From Streptomyces sp. NBC_00683 (GTDB taxonomy: Bacteria; Actinomycetota; Actinomycetes; Streptomycetales; Streptomycetaceae), in NCBI RefSeq assembly GCF_036226745.1, contig NZ_CP109013.1, forward strand, positions 3,782,001 through 3,846,000: a stretch of DNA of 64,000 nucleotides, given 5' to 3'. Position 1 is the first letter of the stretch; each line of letters opens with the position of its first letter. Position numbers and translations under genes: made by a program. Shown here in pieces: positions 11,361 through 20,464 of the stretch. The notes below the pieces were generated by a model, which saw only the letters and a list, made by a program, of their open reading frames with translations, was not told the origin of the DNA and did not search any database.

Positions 11361-12059
11361 ATGCGTTTTCTCTTCGTCGGTGACTCGATGACCATCGGCA
11401 GTGCCGGCGACTTCACCTGGCGCTACCGCATGTGGCAGCACCTCGAAGCGACCCTCGGCGACGGCGGCTACGCGATCACCGGTCCGCGCACCGAGCTGTA
11501 CGACATCGCGGCGAACGCCCCGCACTCCTGCGCCTACGGCGACCCGGCCTTCCCCGCCCACGCCCGGCGGCACCTGGCGGGCTGGGGCGAGGGCTGGCTC
11601 CACATGGCCCCGGTCATCGCGGACACGGTCACGGCGGCCCGCGCCGACGTCCTGCTCGTCTCACTGGGCCTGATAGACCTCGGCTTCTACACGGACAGCG
11701 AGCAGACGGCCCTGAACGCGAGGGAGTTCATCGCCGCGGCCCGGACGGCGAACCCGAACGTCAGGATGGTCCTGCTTCCCGTGATACCGAACATACGGGC
11801 GGAGTCGGACGCACCCTTCGCCGCCGAGTGCGACCGCTTCAACCTGCTCCTCGCCAAGGCCGTCGCCGACCTGGACAACCCGTCGTCCCCGATCCTGCTG
11901 GCCTCGCACCCGGCGGGCTACGACATCCACACGGACACGTACGACGGCACCCACCCCGGCCCCACCGGCGAGCACAGACTGGCCGGAGCCTTCGCGGACG
12001 CGATGCACCAGTCCTGGGGCGTGGGCGGACCGTACGCGGGAGCCCTGGCCTCGGCCTGA
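11361..12059 (+). CDS. SGNH/GDSL-type hydrolase
   Basis: A 232-aa esterase-like protein. Block I is FVGDSMTIGSAGDF with the nucleophile Ser, block III Asn is not obvious, and block V is DGTHPGPTGEH with the catalytic Asp and His. There is no signal peptide, so it is probably cytoplasmic. CATGAT at -12 to -7 relative to the ATG fits a leaderless promoter. It diverges from the propeller-like gene across only 58 bp. Substrate unknown. Confidence 0.86.
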   Translation: MRFLFVGDSMTIGSAGDFTWRYRMWQHLEATLGDGGYAITGPRTELYDIAANAPHSCAYGDPAFPAHARRHLAGWGEGWLHMAPVIADTVTAARADVLLVSLGLIDLGFYTDSEQTALNAREFIAAARTANPNVRMVLLPVIPNIRAESDAPFAAECDRFNLLLAKAVADLDNPSSPILLASHPAGYDIHTDTYDGTHPGPTGEHRLAGAFADAMHQSWGVGGPYAGALASA

Positions 12060-12096
12060 GCCGCGTTCGGCACGGATCGCCGAAGGTCTGTCCCTG

Positions 12097-12453
12097 CTAC
12101 GGCGCCACGAGCAGGCACGCGGCGAGGGATGCGACGGCCAGCCCCAAGTAGCCTGCCGGGAACGCGAAGTTGTGGAAGACACGGCTGCGGATGTGGACCG
12201 CGACAGCGCCGACGAAGAACAGGACGAGTCCTGTCGCGGCTGCTGTGCCCAGGTACGGGACGCCCAGCAGCCCGAGCAGGAGACCGGCCGCTCCGGCGGC
12301 CTTGAGCGCGGCCAGCCACGGAAGCCAGGACGGCGGCACACCGACCTCCGCCGAGTTGGCGAGGGGAAGGGCGGGCCGCAGCACGTCCACGGCCGCGACC
12401 CCGGCGTTGGCCGCGATCGTGACGACGACAACGATCACATAGGCGATGAACAC
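12097..12453 (-). CDS. DoxX-like small membrane protein
   Basis: A 118-aa protein with four hydrophobic helices, starting at GTG 12453 behind GGGGAG. The sequence SWLPWLAALKAAGAAGLLLGLLG and the spacing of helices match the DoxX_2 family. Genes of this family lie often next to LysR or MarR regulators in Streptomyces. Here a LysR gene is divergent across a 127-bp spacer, which suggests that LysR controls it. Role unknown; some relatives act in thiol or oxidative stress. Confidence 0.8.
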   Translation of the reverse strand: MFIAYVIVVVVTIAANAGVAAVDVLRPALPLANSAEVGVPPSWLPWLAALKAAGAAGLLLGLLGVPYLGTAAATGLVLFFVGAVAVHIRSRVFHNFAFPAGYLGLAVASLAACLLVAP

Positions 12454-12580
12454 AGGGCTCCCCTTCGGCCGATTGCAGGATGACGTCCACGAGCCGCCGT
12501 CGGCTCTCGTCCGGCCCGCCGGTCCAGCCTTCCCCAGCCTTCTCCCGCTCCGCCAATACCTGTGTCTATAACCTGACGGC
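12454..12580. promoter_or_regulatory. Divergent spacer between DoxX-like and LysR genes
   Basis: A 127-bp intergenic region. TAACCT (12569-12574) sits 12 bp before the LysR ATG, consistent with a leaderless promoter. An AT-rich stretch around 12555-12575 (AATACCTGTGTCTATAACC) is the likely site of LysR autoregulation, though no clear T-N11-A palindrome stands out. Confidence 0.4.
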
Positions 12581-13495
12581 ATGGATGTGGACACCCGCCT
12601 GCTCCGCTGCTTCGTGGCCGTGGCGGAGGAAGGCAGCGTGACCGGGGCAGCCGCACGGCTCTTCGTGTCCCAACCCGCGCTGACCAAGCAGATCAAGCAG
12701 TTGGAGACCCTGCTCGGCGTGCGGCTGTTCACGCGGTCGCGCGCCGGTATGGCGCTCACGGAGGCGGGCCGGACTCTGGCAGCCGGAGTGCCCGCCCTGC
12801 TGGCCGACTGGGAACGGATGTTCCGGGACACGAAGACCACAGCCGGCCGGTCGGCCCGGGTGCTGCGTATCGGCACCCTGGCCAGCGCGGCCAACGAGGA
12901 CACTCCGCGGATCATCGCCGCGTTCTCCCGGCTCCGGCCGGGATGGAAGGCCGACATGCGGCAGGCGTCGTGGGGGAACCCGAGCGCCGGTCTGACCGAG
13001 CGGGACGTCGACGTCGCCCTGTTGCGGCTGCCCTTCCCCGGCCAGGAGTCCTTCCGCGTCGAGGTGCTGTTCACCGAAGCCCGCTGGGTCGCCCTCCCCG
13101 CAGGCCATCCCCTCGCCGACCGCGAGCGCATCGCCTTCCGCGACCTCTGGGACGAGCCGTTCGTCGCGGCGCCACCCGGGCCGGGCCGCTGGCGGGACTA
13201 CTGGCTGGCCACCGAAGAACGCCGCGGCCACCCGGTCCGCATCGGAGCCGTCACCGAGCAGCCCGACGACTGGCTCGGCGCCATCGCGAACGGCTACGGA
13301 ATCGCCCTGGCCCCCGCCTCCGCCGCTCGCTTCTACGCCCGCCCCGGGGTCACGTACCGCCCCGTCACCGGCGTCAGCCCCAGCCAGGTCGGTGTCGCCT
13401 GGGCCCCGCCCGACGACGCTGATCCCGTCGTCCGGGACTTCGTCCGCTGCTGCGTGGGGACGTGCGGTCGAGCAGGCCCGGAACCGGACCGGTGA
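12581..13495 (+). CDS. LysR-family transcriptional regulator
   Basis: A 304-aa LTTR. The N-terminal HTH is LLRCFVAVAEEGSVTGAAA with VSQPALTKQIKQLE, and the effector-binding domain from about residue 90 contains ERDVDVALLRLPFP. It is divergent from the DoxX-like gene, its probable target. The C-terminus ends in a Cys-containing tail (RCCVGTCGRAG) that may come from read-through of GC-rich sequence or be genuine. Inducer unknown. Confidence 0.9.
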   Translation: MDVDTRLLRCFVAVAEEGSVTGAAARLFVSQPALTKQIKQLETLLGVRLFTRSRAGMALTEAGRTLAAGVPALLADWERMFRDTKTTAGRSARVLRIGTLASAANEDTPRIIAAFSRLRPGWKADMRQASWGNPSAGLTERDVDVALLRLPFPGQESFRVEVLFTEARWVALPAGHPLADRERIAFRDLWDEPFVAAPPGPGRWRDYWLATEERRGHPVRIGAVTEQPDDWLGAIANGYGIALAPASAARFYARPGVTYRPVTGVSPSQVGVAWAPPDDADPVVRDFVRCCVGTCGRAGPEPDR

Positions 13496-13570
13496 TCACG
13501 GCGTCGTCGTATCGTGCGACGCCGTGCCGTCCGGCCACGGCGTGAGGTGCCGACGGAACCGGGCGGGGCG

Positions 13571-14527
13571 ATGACGAAGCCGGAGAGCAGCAGGCCTCCA
13601 TGGGGGTGGAAGCGGGGGCGGGCCCTCGGGCCGCTCGCCGTCCTGGTCGCCCTTCTCCTGGCGTTCCACTCCGCCGTCCCCGAGCTGCCCGGCCATGCGG
13701 GCAGCCTCCTCGAAACGTTCCTGCCCTGGCTGGGCCTGGCCGTCCCCGTCCTGCTCGTCCTGGCCCTCCTGCGTCGTTCTTACGTCGCCCTGACCGCACT
13801 GCTGCTGCCGGCGGTCGCGTGGGGCGTGCTCTTCGGCGGACTGCTGTTCTCCGGTCACGACCCCGGGGACGACGAACTCACGGCGCTCCAGCACAACGTC
13901 AGCGACGTGAACCGGGACCCTTCCGGCACCGCACGCGCGCTGCTCGGGGCCCGGCCGGACCTCATCGCCCTGGAGGAGCTGACGCCGTCCGCACTCCCGG
14001 CCTTCCGAGCGGTCCTGGAGGCGGACTATCCGCATCACGCGACCCGGGGAACGGTCGGGCTCTGGTCGAAGTACCCCCTGTCCGACGTACGACAGGTGGA
14101 CATCAGGCCGAAGGCCGTCGGCGAGGGCTGGGACCGGGGGCTGCGGGCGACCGTCGCGACCCCGCAGGGCAGGGCCGCCGTGTACGTCGCGCACCTTCCC
14201 TCGGTCCGGCTGGGCCTGAACGGCGGCTTCAGCGCCGGGTGGCGGAACGAGAGCGCCGTACTCCTCGGCAAAGCCATCGCCGCCGAGCCGCTGGACCGGG
14301 TGATCCTCCTCGGAGACCTCAACAGCACGCTGGACGACCGGGGCCTGGAGCCGGTCACCTCGCGGATGAACCGGCCGGACACGGACTTCGCGTTCAGCTG
14401 GCCCGCGAAGCTGCCCCTGGCCCGGATCGACCAGATCCTGACCCGTTCCGCCGAGGTCACCGAGCTCCGGTCGCTGCCCGCGACGGGGAGCGACCACCTG
14501 CCCGTAGCCGCCCGCATCAGGTTCTGA
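13571..14527 (+). CDS. Membrane-anchored endonuclease/exonuclease/phosphatase-family protein
   Basis: A 318-aa protein. The first 95 residues hold three hydrophobic segments, followed by an EEP domain: LQHNVSDVNRD, an acidic LEEL, HLPS, LLGDLNST, and the C-terminal SDHLPV with the catalytic Asp-His pair. The family includes sphingomyelinase-like and inositol-phosphatase-like enzymes. Three N-terminal helices followed by an external EEP domain is a common actinobacterial layout for secreted-face phosphodiesterases. Substrate unknown. Confidence 0.86.
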   Translation: MTKPESSRPPWGWKRGRALGPLAVLVALLLAFHSAVPELPGHAGSLLETFLPWLGLAVPVLLVLALLRRSYVALTALLLPAVAWGVLFGGLLFSGHDPGDDELTALQHNVSDVNRDPSGTARALLGARPDLIALEELTPSALPAFRAVLEADYPHHATRGTVGLWSKYPLSDVRQVDIRPKAVGEGWDRGLRATVATPQGRAAVYVAHLPSVRLGLNGGFSAGWRNESAVLLGKAIAAEPLDRVILLGDLNSTLDDRGLEPVTSRMNRPDTDFAFSWPAKLPLARIDQILTRSAEVTELRSLPATGSDHLPVAARIRF

Positions 14528-14562
14528 CCCGCCCCCGCGCGGAAGGTCCAGACTCGTGGACC

Positions 14563-14574
14563 AGATGTACATCT
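14563..14574. promoter_or_regulatory. Toxin-antitoxin operator palindrome
   Basis: AGATGTACATCT is a perfect 12-bp palindrome 14 bp before the antitoxin ATG. It lies just upstream of TACTTT (14577-14582), which sits at -12 to -7 for a leaderless transcript starting at the ATG. This is where a Phd/YefM antitoxin would be expected to autorepress. Confidence 0.65.
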
Positions 14575-14588
14575 GTTACTTTGAATAC

Positions 14589-14867
14589 ATGAGTGAACCG
14601 GTTACGGAGTCCATGGCGGAAGTCCGTCGGCACCTCGCGGACGTGATAGACCGCGCTCGCCGCGACGCCACGCCGACCATCATCACGCGACGTGGAAAGA
14701 GCGAAGCGGTACTGGTCGACATCGACGAATACCGCCGCCTGCGCGAGGCCGCGGATCGGCTCGAGGACGCATGGCTGAACCGGCTCGCGGACGAAGCCGA
14801 GTCCGAGGGCACGGAAGGCTCACTCTCCTTGGAGGAGATGGCCGCTCTCATCCGCTCGGCACCCTGA
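14589..14867 (+). CDS. Phd/YefM-family antitoxin
   Basis: A 92-aa antitoxin. The Phd DNA-binding N-terminus is ESMAEVRRHLADVIDRARRD, followed by TIITRRGKSEAVLVDIDEYRRL, and an acidic C-terminal tail that would wrap the toxin. The toxin gene follows after 3 bp. No Shine-Dalgarno precedes the ATG, and a TACTTT box at -12 to -7 indicates a leaderless mRNA. The operon is probably autoregulated through the perfect palindrome just upstream. Confidence 0.92.
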   Translation: MSEPVTESMAEVRRHLADVIDRARRDATPTIITRRGKSEAVLVDIDEYRRLREAADRLEDAWLNRLADEAESEGTEGSLSLEEMAALIRSAP

Positions 14868-14870
14868 CCC

Positions 14871-15149
14871 ATGGGGTACCTCACGCGGTTCACACCTCAC
14901 GCGCAGCGAGATCTACTCAAGATCACTCGCCAGGACGCCCTGCGCATCCTCATGCGCCTCAGCGACCTCCAGAAAGCCCTCGACGCCGGAGACACCAGCG
15001 CCTTCGACATCAAGGCCCTTCAAGGTCACCCAGGGCGGTGGCGACTGCGCATCGGCGAATACCGCGCCGTTTACACTGTCGAGAACGGCCAGCTGATTCT
15101 GTGGGTCCTGGCGGTGGGCAATCGGCGCGAGGTCTACCGCGGCCTCTGA
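14871..15149 (+). CDS. RelE/ParE-family toxin
   Basis: A 92-aa RelE-fold protein: FTPHAQRDLLKITRQDALRI, LQGHPGRWRLRIGEYRAVYTV and a C-terminal VLAVGNRREVYRGL. The Arg-rich strand region and the terminal R-x-VY match RelE mRNA interferases (RelE cuts ribosome-bound mRNA). It follows its antitoxin by 3 bp. Whether it is an mRNase (RelE) or a gyrase poison (ParE) cannot be told, but the RWRLRIGEYRAVY core favours RelE. Confidence 0.92.
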   Translation: MGYLTRFTPHAQRDLLKITRQDALRILMRLSDLQKALDAGDTSAFDIKALQGHPGRWRLRIGEYRAVYTVENGQLILWVLAVGNRREVYRGL

Positions 15150-15159
15150 ACAGGCCGCC

Positions 15160-15801
15160 CTACCCGCCCGCCCCCTGAATCCCCAGCATCGCCAGCCCCA
15201 GCTCCGTCAGTTCCGCCGACACCTCTTCCGGCCGGGCCCTGCGGGGGCGGCGGCTGTGGTGGGCCATCAGCTCGTGGACCGTGCCGACCATCACCATCAC
15301 CACCACCCGGTGGTCCCGCTCCTCCGCCTCGCCGCGCACCGCCGCCCGCTCGGCCTCGCCGGTCAGGAAGTCGGCCCACAGGTCCCTCCACCGCTTGCAG
15401 TGCTCGTCCACCGCCGTGCTCACCCCGAGCACCTCGACGAACGTCACCCGCGCCTCACGCAGGTCCCGGGTCACCGCGGTCACGTACGCGTCGAAGAGGA
15501 TCCGGAACCGCTGTGCCACCGGGCAGTCGTCCATGCCCTCCGAGAGCAGGGCACTCTCCGCCGCCCGCAGCCCGTTGGTCGTCACCTCGTTGTGCAGGGC
15601 GATCAGCACGCCCTCCCGGGAGCCGTACTCCTCCCAGAGCACCTCCTCCGGCACCCCCGCGACCTCGCACAGCGCCTGCTCCGACGTCTCCGCGTAGCCG
15701 TAGACGCCGAAGAGCTCCCGCCCCGCGTCGAGGAGTTGCCCACGGGCCCGGGTACGTGCCCTGTCGACCGTGCCGGTCAGCTGATCCACCGAAACATTCA
15801 T
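15160..15801 (-). CDS. TetR/AcrR-family transcriptional regulator
   Basis: A 213-aa regulator starting at ATG 15801. The N-terminal HTH (TRARGQLLDAGRELFGVYGY ... EQALCEVAGVPEEVLWEEYG) is slightly divergent, with a Glu-rich recognition helix. The C-terminal domain has no recognisable ligand signature. A methyltransferase gene starts divergently 255 bp away and may be controlled by it. Target and ligand unknown. Confidence 0.85.
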   Translation of the reverse strand: MNVSVDQLTGTVDRARTRARGQLLDAGRELFGVYGYAETSEQALCEVAGVPEEVLWEEYGSREGVLIALHNEVTTNGLRAAESALLSEGMDDCPVAQRFRILFDAYVTAVTRDLREARVTFVEVLGVSTAVDEHCKRWRDLWADFLTGEAERAAVRGEAEERDHRVVVMVMVGTVHELMAHHSRRPRRARPEEVSAELTELGLAMLGIQGAGG

Positions 15802-16056
15802 CACGGGTCCTCCTTCGTCTGCCACATCTCCGGCTTTCGCGGCGGCGGCTGAGCGGGGTCGCGAGCGCGGGAGAGGGCTTCCTCACCTCTCCGTGGCGCC
15901 TGCGCCATTCTTCCCGCCCCACCGGGCGAGCGGACGGTTCGCCGCGCAATTGCCGACTAAATCAGCTTAAGGAGAGGGCTGTTGATCGTACGTTCGGACT
16001 CGGTGGCCCGAGACAAATGGCAGGCGCGGGCGATGCCCCCGCAGTACGGTCGCGCG
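15802..16056. promoter_or_regulatory. Divergent spacer between TetR and methyltransferase genes
   Basis: A 255-bp region. An AT-rich island (GCAATTGCCGACTAAATCAG, near 15946-15966) stands out from the high-GC background. TACGGT (16045-16050) lies exactly 12 bp before the methyltransferase ATG. GGAGAGG (15971-15977) could alternatively serve an upstream TTG start at 15982. No clear palindrome is seen for the TetR protein. Confidence 0.4.
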
Positions 16057-17095
<1,039 letters not shown>

Positions 17096-17183
17096 GACCC
17101 CGACCGGGTCACGCAGCAGGTGAAGGGGCCCATTTCATAAGGTGGTTGCGCGGACCGCGGGGATGCCCTGATCATTCCGACCT

Positions 17184-17963
17184 GTGACGAACAATGACGA
17201 GACCCGGCCCGTCGCCCGCCCCCTCGCGCTGATCACCGGCGTGGGCCGCACCGTCGGCATCGGCGCGGGCATCGCCCGGCAACTGGCGGCATCGGGCTGG
17301 GACATCGCCTGCACCTACTGGACACCGTACGACCGGCGCATGGCCTGGGGCGCCGAGAGCGGAGCCACCGAGGCGATCACCGAGGAACTCGCCGCGCACG
17401 GGGCGGCCACCGCGGCGATCGAGGCGGACCTCATGGATCCGGACGCCCCTTCACGCGTCTACGACGAGACGGAACGCCTGCTGGGCCCCGTCACCGCACT
17501 CGTGATGTGCCACGCCGAGTCCGTCGACTCCGGGCTGCTCGACACCACCCTCGAGAGTTTCGACCGGCACTTCGCCGTGAACGCACGCGCCACCTGGCTG
17601 CTGATCCGCGAGTACGGGCTGCGCTTCCGCGCCACTCCCGGCACGGGCCGGATCGTCGCCCTCACCAGCGACCACACAGTCGGCAACCTGCCCTACGGGG
17701 CGAGCAAGGGCGCCCTGGACCGCATCACCCTGGCCGCCGCCCACGAGCTCGCCCACCTCGGCGTGACCGCCAACGTCATCAACCCCGGTCCTGTGGACAC
17801 CGGCTGGATGTCCCCCGAGGCGCGGGAGGGGCTCGCCGGGGCCACTCCGCTCGGCCGCCTCGGCACCCCGCGGGACACCGCGCACCTGGTGGACTTCCTG
17901 TGCTCCCCGCAGGGACAGTGGGTCAACGGGCAGCTGCTGATGAGCAACGGTGGCCTCGGCTGA
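17184..17963 (+). CDS. Short-chain dehydrogenase/reductase
   Basis: A 259-aa SDR. The nucleotide-binding N-terminus is ALITGVGRTVGIGAGIARQL (an expanded glycine motif as in FabI-like or YgfF-like SDRs), the catalytic YxxxK is YGASKG, and the C-terminus has NPGPVDTGWM and a terminal NGQLLMSNGGLG. It starts at GTG 17184. It ends 4 bp before the convergent phosphatase gene. Substrate unknown. Confidence 0.88.
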   Translation: MTNNDETRPVARPLALITGVGRTVGIGAGIARQLAASGWDIACTYWTPYDRRMAWGAESGATEAITEELAAHGAATAAIEADLMDPDAPSRVYDETERLLGPVTALVMCHAESVDSGLLDTTLESFDRHFAVNARATWLLIREYGLRFRATPGTGRIVALTSDHTVGNLPYGASKGALDRITLAAAHELAHLGVTANVINPGPVDTGWMSPEAREGLAGATPLGRLGTPRDTAHLVDFLCSPQGQWVNGQLLMSNGGLG

Positions 17964-17966
17964 CGG

Positions 17967-19196
17967 TCACAGGCCGACGACGACCAGGGCGGTGTCGTCC
18001 GTGTTGCCGCCCGGGGGAATGAGTTCTGCCAGCAGGGTGTCGGCGAGGGTGTCCGCATCGGCCCGGCGGTGACGGCTGAGGCAGTCGGCGAGCCGGTGGA
18101 GGCCCGTGTCGATGTCCTCGTGGCGGCGTTCGACGAGCCCGTCGGTGTAGAGGACGAGGCTGGCGCCCTCGGAGAAGGACGCTTCGGCCTGGATTCTCGG
18201 AATGTGCTCGAAGCGGGCGCCGAGCGGCGGGTCGGTGGCCCGGTCGAGGAACTCGACGGTTCCGTCGGCGTGCAGCAGGGCGGGCGGGGGGTGACCGGCG
18301 CTGCTGTAGGTGACGGTGCGGCTTTCGCAGTCGATCACCGTCTGCAGAGCGGTGGTGGACTCGGCACCCTCCACCGAGCGGGCGTACAGGCCGAGCGCGT
18401 CGAGGGCGGCCGCGGGGCCGTCGGCCACACGTACGGCCGCGCTGAGCGCACTGCGGAGCTGTCCCATGACGCCGGCCGCGGTCAGGCCGTGGCCGACGAC
18501 GTCGCCCACCGCGACCGCGAAGCGGCCGCCGGGCAGTTCGGCCAGGTCGTACCAGTCGCCGCACACGTTCAGGGACCCGACCGCGGGCTGGTAGCGCACA
18601 GCGCCCCGGCGGCGGCCCAGCGGTCCGGGCGCGGGGAGCATGGCGGACTGCAGGCTCAGGGCGACCTCGCGTTCGCGGGCGTGGGCCCGGCGCAGCCGCT
18701 CGTTGACCTCCTGGAGCTCCCGGGCGCGGGTGTACAGCTCGGCCTCCAGCGCCCTGGTCCGGTCCCCGCCGAACCGCCCGCCACGGGCGCGGATCAGTTC
18801 GGTGACCTCCTCCACCCGGTGCAGCACCAGGGCCACCCGCCCGTCCGGGCCGAGGACCGGGGCGTTGACCGGGCTCCAGTACCGCTCCTCCCACCGGCCG
18901 GGCCGGTCGGGGTCCTCGACGTCGTAGCGCTGCAGCGCCATGGCGTCGCGCTCCCCGGTGGCCACCACCCGCAGCAGCGACGCCTGGAGGTTGTGCGTGC
19001 CGGTCGCGGCGGGATCGTTGGGGTTGTCGGGGAACACATCGAACATGTAGCGGCCGACGATCTGGCCACGGGTGCGCCCCGACGCGCGCAGATACGCCTC
19101 GTTGACGTCGGCGTACACCAGGTCGGCGGTGAGCAGGGCCGCCGCGGCCGGCAAGGCCTGGAAAACCGCCTCGTAGTCGATCCCGGAGTGCTTCAC
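17967..19196 (-). CDS. PAS-domain PP2C-type (SpoIIE/RsbU) phosphatase
   Basis: A 409-aa protein starting at GTG 19196. An N-terminal PAS domain (about 5-120: DYEAVFQALPAAAALLTAD ... GRYMFDVFPDNP), a coiled-coil linker (RARELQEVNERLRRAHARE) and a C-terminal PP2C phosphatase domain (CGDWYDLAELPGGRFAVAVGDVVGHG, with metal-binding Asp residues, and GNTDDTALVVV). Such proteins dephosphorylate anti-anti-sigma factors to release SigB-like sigma factors. No partner STAS or kinase gene is adjacent, which is usual for streptomycetes with dozens of orphans. Confidence 0.9.
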   Translation of the reverse strand: MKHSGIDYEAVFQALPAAAALLTADLVYADVNEAYLRASGRTRGQIVGRYMFDVFPDNPNDPAATGTHNLQASLLRVVATGERDAMALQRYDVEDPDRPGRWEERYWSPVNAPVLGPDGRVALVLHRVEEVTELIRARGGRFGGDRTRALEAELYTRARELQEVNERLRRAHAREREVALSLQSAMLPAPGPLGRRRGAVRYQPAVGSLNVCGDWYDLAELPGGRFAVAVGDVVGHGLTAAGVMGQLRSALSAAVRVADGPAAALDALGLYARSVEGAESTTALQTVIDCESRTVTYSSAGHPPPALLHADGTVEFLDRATDPPLGARFEHIPRIQAEASFSEGASLVLYTDGLVERRHEDIDTGLHRLADCLSRHRRADADTLADTLLAELIPPGGNTDDTALVVVGL

Positions 19197-19341
19197 GACG
19201 CCCTTCGCCTCTTGTGCACCAGCGGTCCGGCGAAACCTGCCGCACCGGACACCCGCGGGATCCCGACGTGACAGCGGCCGAACGACCACAGCGTGACCCA
19301 GCCCGGCGTCCCAGGGGTTCCATTGCGCCATCTGCGGCATG

Positions 19342-20259
19342 TCACCGGCCGTCGGCCGCCCCGGGCGAACTCGTGGGCACGCGTGCGGCGGGCGTCCCCG
19401 GGACCGGCGGAGCCGTGGTCCTGGCCAGGAGCGCCAGGGCCGTACGCGCGGGGGAATCCGGCGGAGCCGTGGCGACGACGATGCGCGGGCCCTCGCCTCC
19501 GGGGCTCTGCAGCGTCTGCTGGTTGACCGTCAGCGTGCCGACCAGCGGGTGGCGCATCTCGTAGTCGGCCACATCGCAGGGAACGATGCGATGGCGGGCC
19601 CACAGCCGGGCGAAGGCAGTGCTGCGCATGGTCAGTTCACCGATCAGCGAGGCGAGCCCCGGATCGTCGGGGTACCGGCCCGCCGTCATCCGCAGGCTGC
19701 CCACCACCGCTCTCGCCTTGGCCGGCCAGTCCGCGTAGAGCTCGCGGGTGTGCGCGTCGAGGAACACCGACTTCGTCATGTTCGGGCGCCGTGCCGGATC
19801 GGCCGGGCTGTCGGGGTCCAGATGGCAGGAGAACAGTGCGTGGCCCGTCCGGTTCCACCCGAGGACGGAGCCACGGCGGTCGAGGGCGACGGCGGGCGTG
19901 TCGCCCAACGCCTCCAGCATCGCCGTCGTGGCCGCTGTCATGCGCTCGACGCGGGGCTGTGCGGCCGGCCGGCTGCGGCGCGGTGTGCGCGCCAGCGCGT
20001 GCAGGTGTGCCCGCTCCGACTCGTCCAGCCGGAGCGCGGCGGCGATGGCGTCGAGGATCTCCGGCGAGGCGTTGCGGGACTGCCCCGATTCGAGCCGGGA
20101 GTAGTAGGGGGCGCTGATGCCGGCGAGCATCGCGAGCTCCTCCCGGCGCAGCCCGGGGACGCGGCGCCGTTCTCCGTACGTCTTCAGCCCGATGTCCTCG
20201 GGGCGCAGTTGGGCCCTGCGGGCCTGGAGGAAGTCGGAAAGCTGCCCGTTTCCGTTCAT
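19342..20259 (-). CDS. XRE-family regulator with MmyB-like ligand domain
   Basis: A 305-aa protein. The N-terminal Cro/C1 HTH is VPGLRREELAMLAGISAPYYSRLESG, followed by the MmyB-like PAS-fold ligand-binding domain (VLGWNRTGHALF, with RHRIVPCDVADYEMRHPLVG). This architecture is very common in Streptomyces; ligands suggested for the family are fatty acids. Such regulators often control an adjacent SDR or reductase; here the divergent neighbour is a secreted FN3 protein. Confidence 0.9.
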   Translation of the reverse strand: MNGNGQLSDFLQARRAQLRPEDIGLKTYGERRRVPGLRREELAMLAGISAPYYSRLESGQSRNASPEILDAIAAALRLDESERAHLHALARTPRRSRPAAQPRVERMTAATTAMLEALGDTPAVALDRRGSVLGWNRTGHALFSCHLDPDSPADPARRPNMTKSVFLDAHTRELYADWPAKARAVVGSLRMTAGRYPDDPGLASLIGELTMRSTAFARLWARHRIVPCDVADYEMRHPLVGTLTVNQQTLQSPGGEGPRIVVATAPPDSPARTALALLARTTAPPVPGTPAARVPTSSPGAADGR

Positions 20260-20464
20260 GACGTCGAGTATGCGAGCCCGGCGTACTCGAAGCCTCACCC
20301 TGTGGAGGTGGGCCTTCAGGGGGCCCGGCAGGGAGGTCGGCAGCGAGGTCGGGCAATACCTGCGCCGGTTCTCCCTGCGGCCTACAACCAAGCGCGTTCC
20401 TCACGAGTCTTGATCTTCCGAGGCAGTCGCATGCTGCCCCGCACGATCAAGACCGAAGGAACGC
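20260..20464. promoter_or_regulatory. Divergent spacer upstream of the FN3 protein gene
   Basis: 205 bp between the XRE gene and the secreted protein gene. A good ribosome site (GAAGGAA) precedes ATG 20465. I see no convincing palindrome or -35/-10 pair. Confidence 0.35.
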
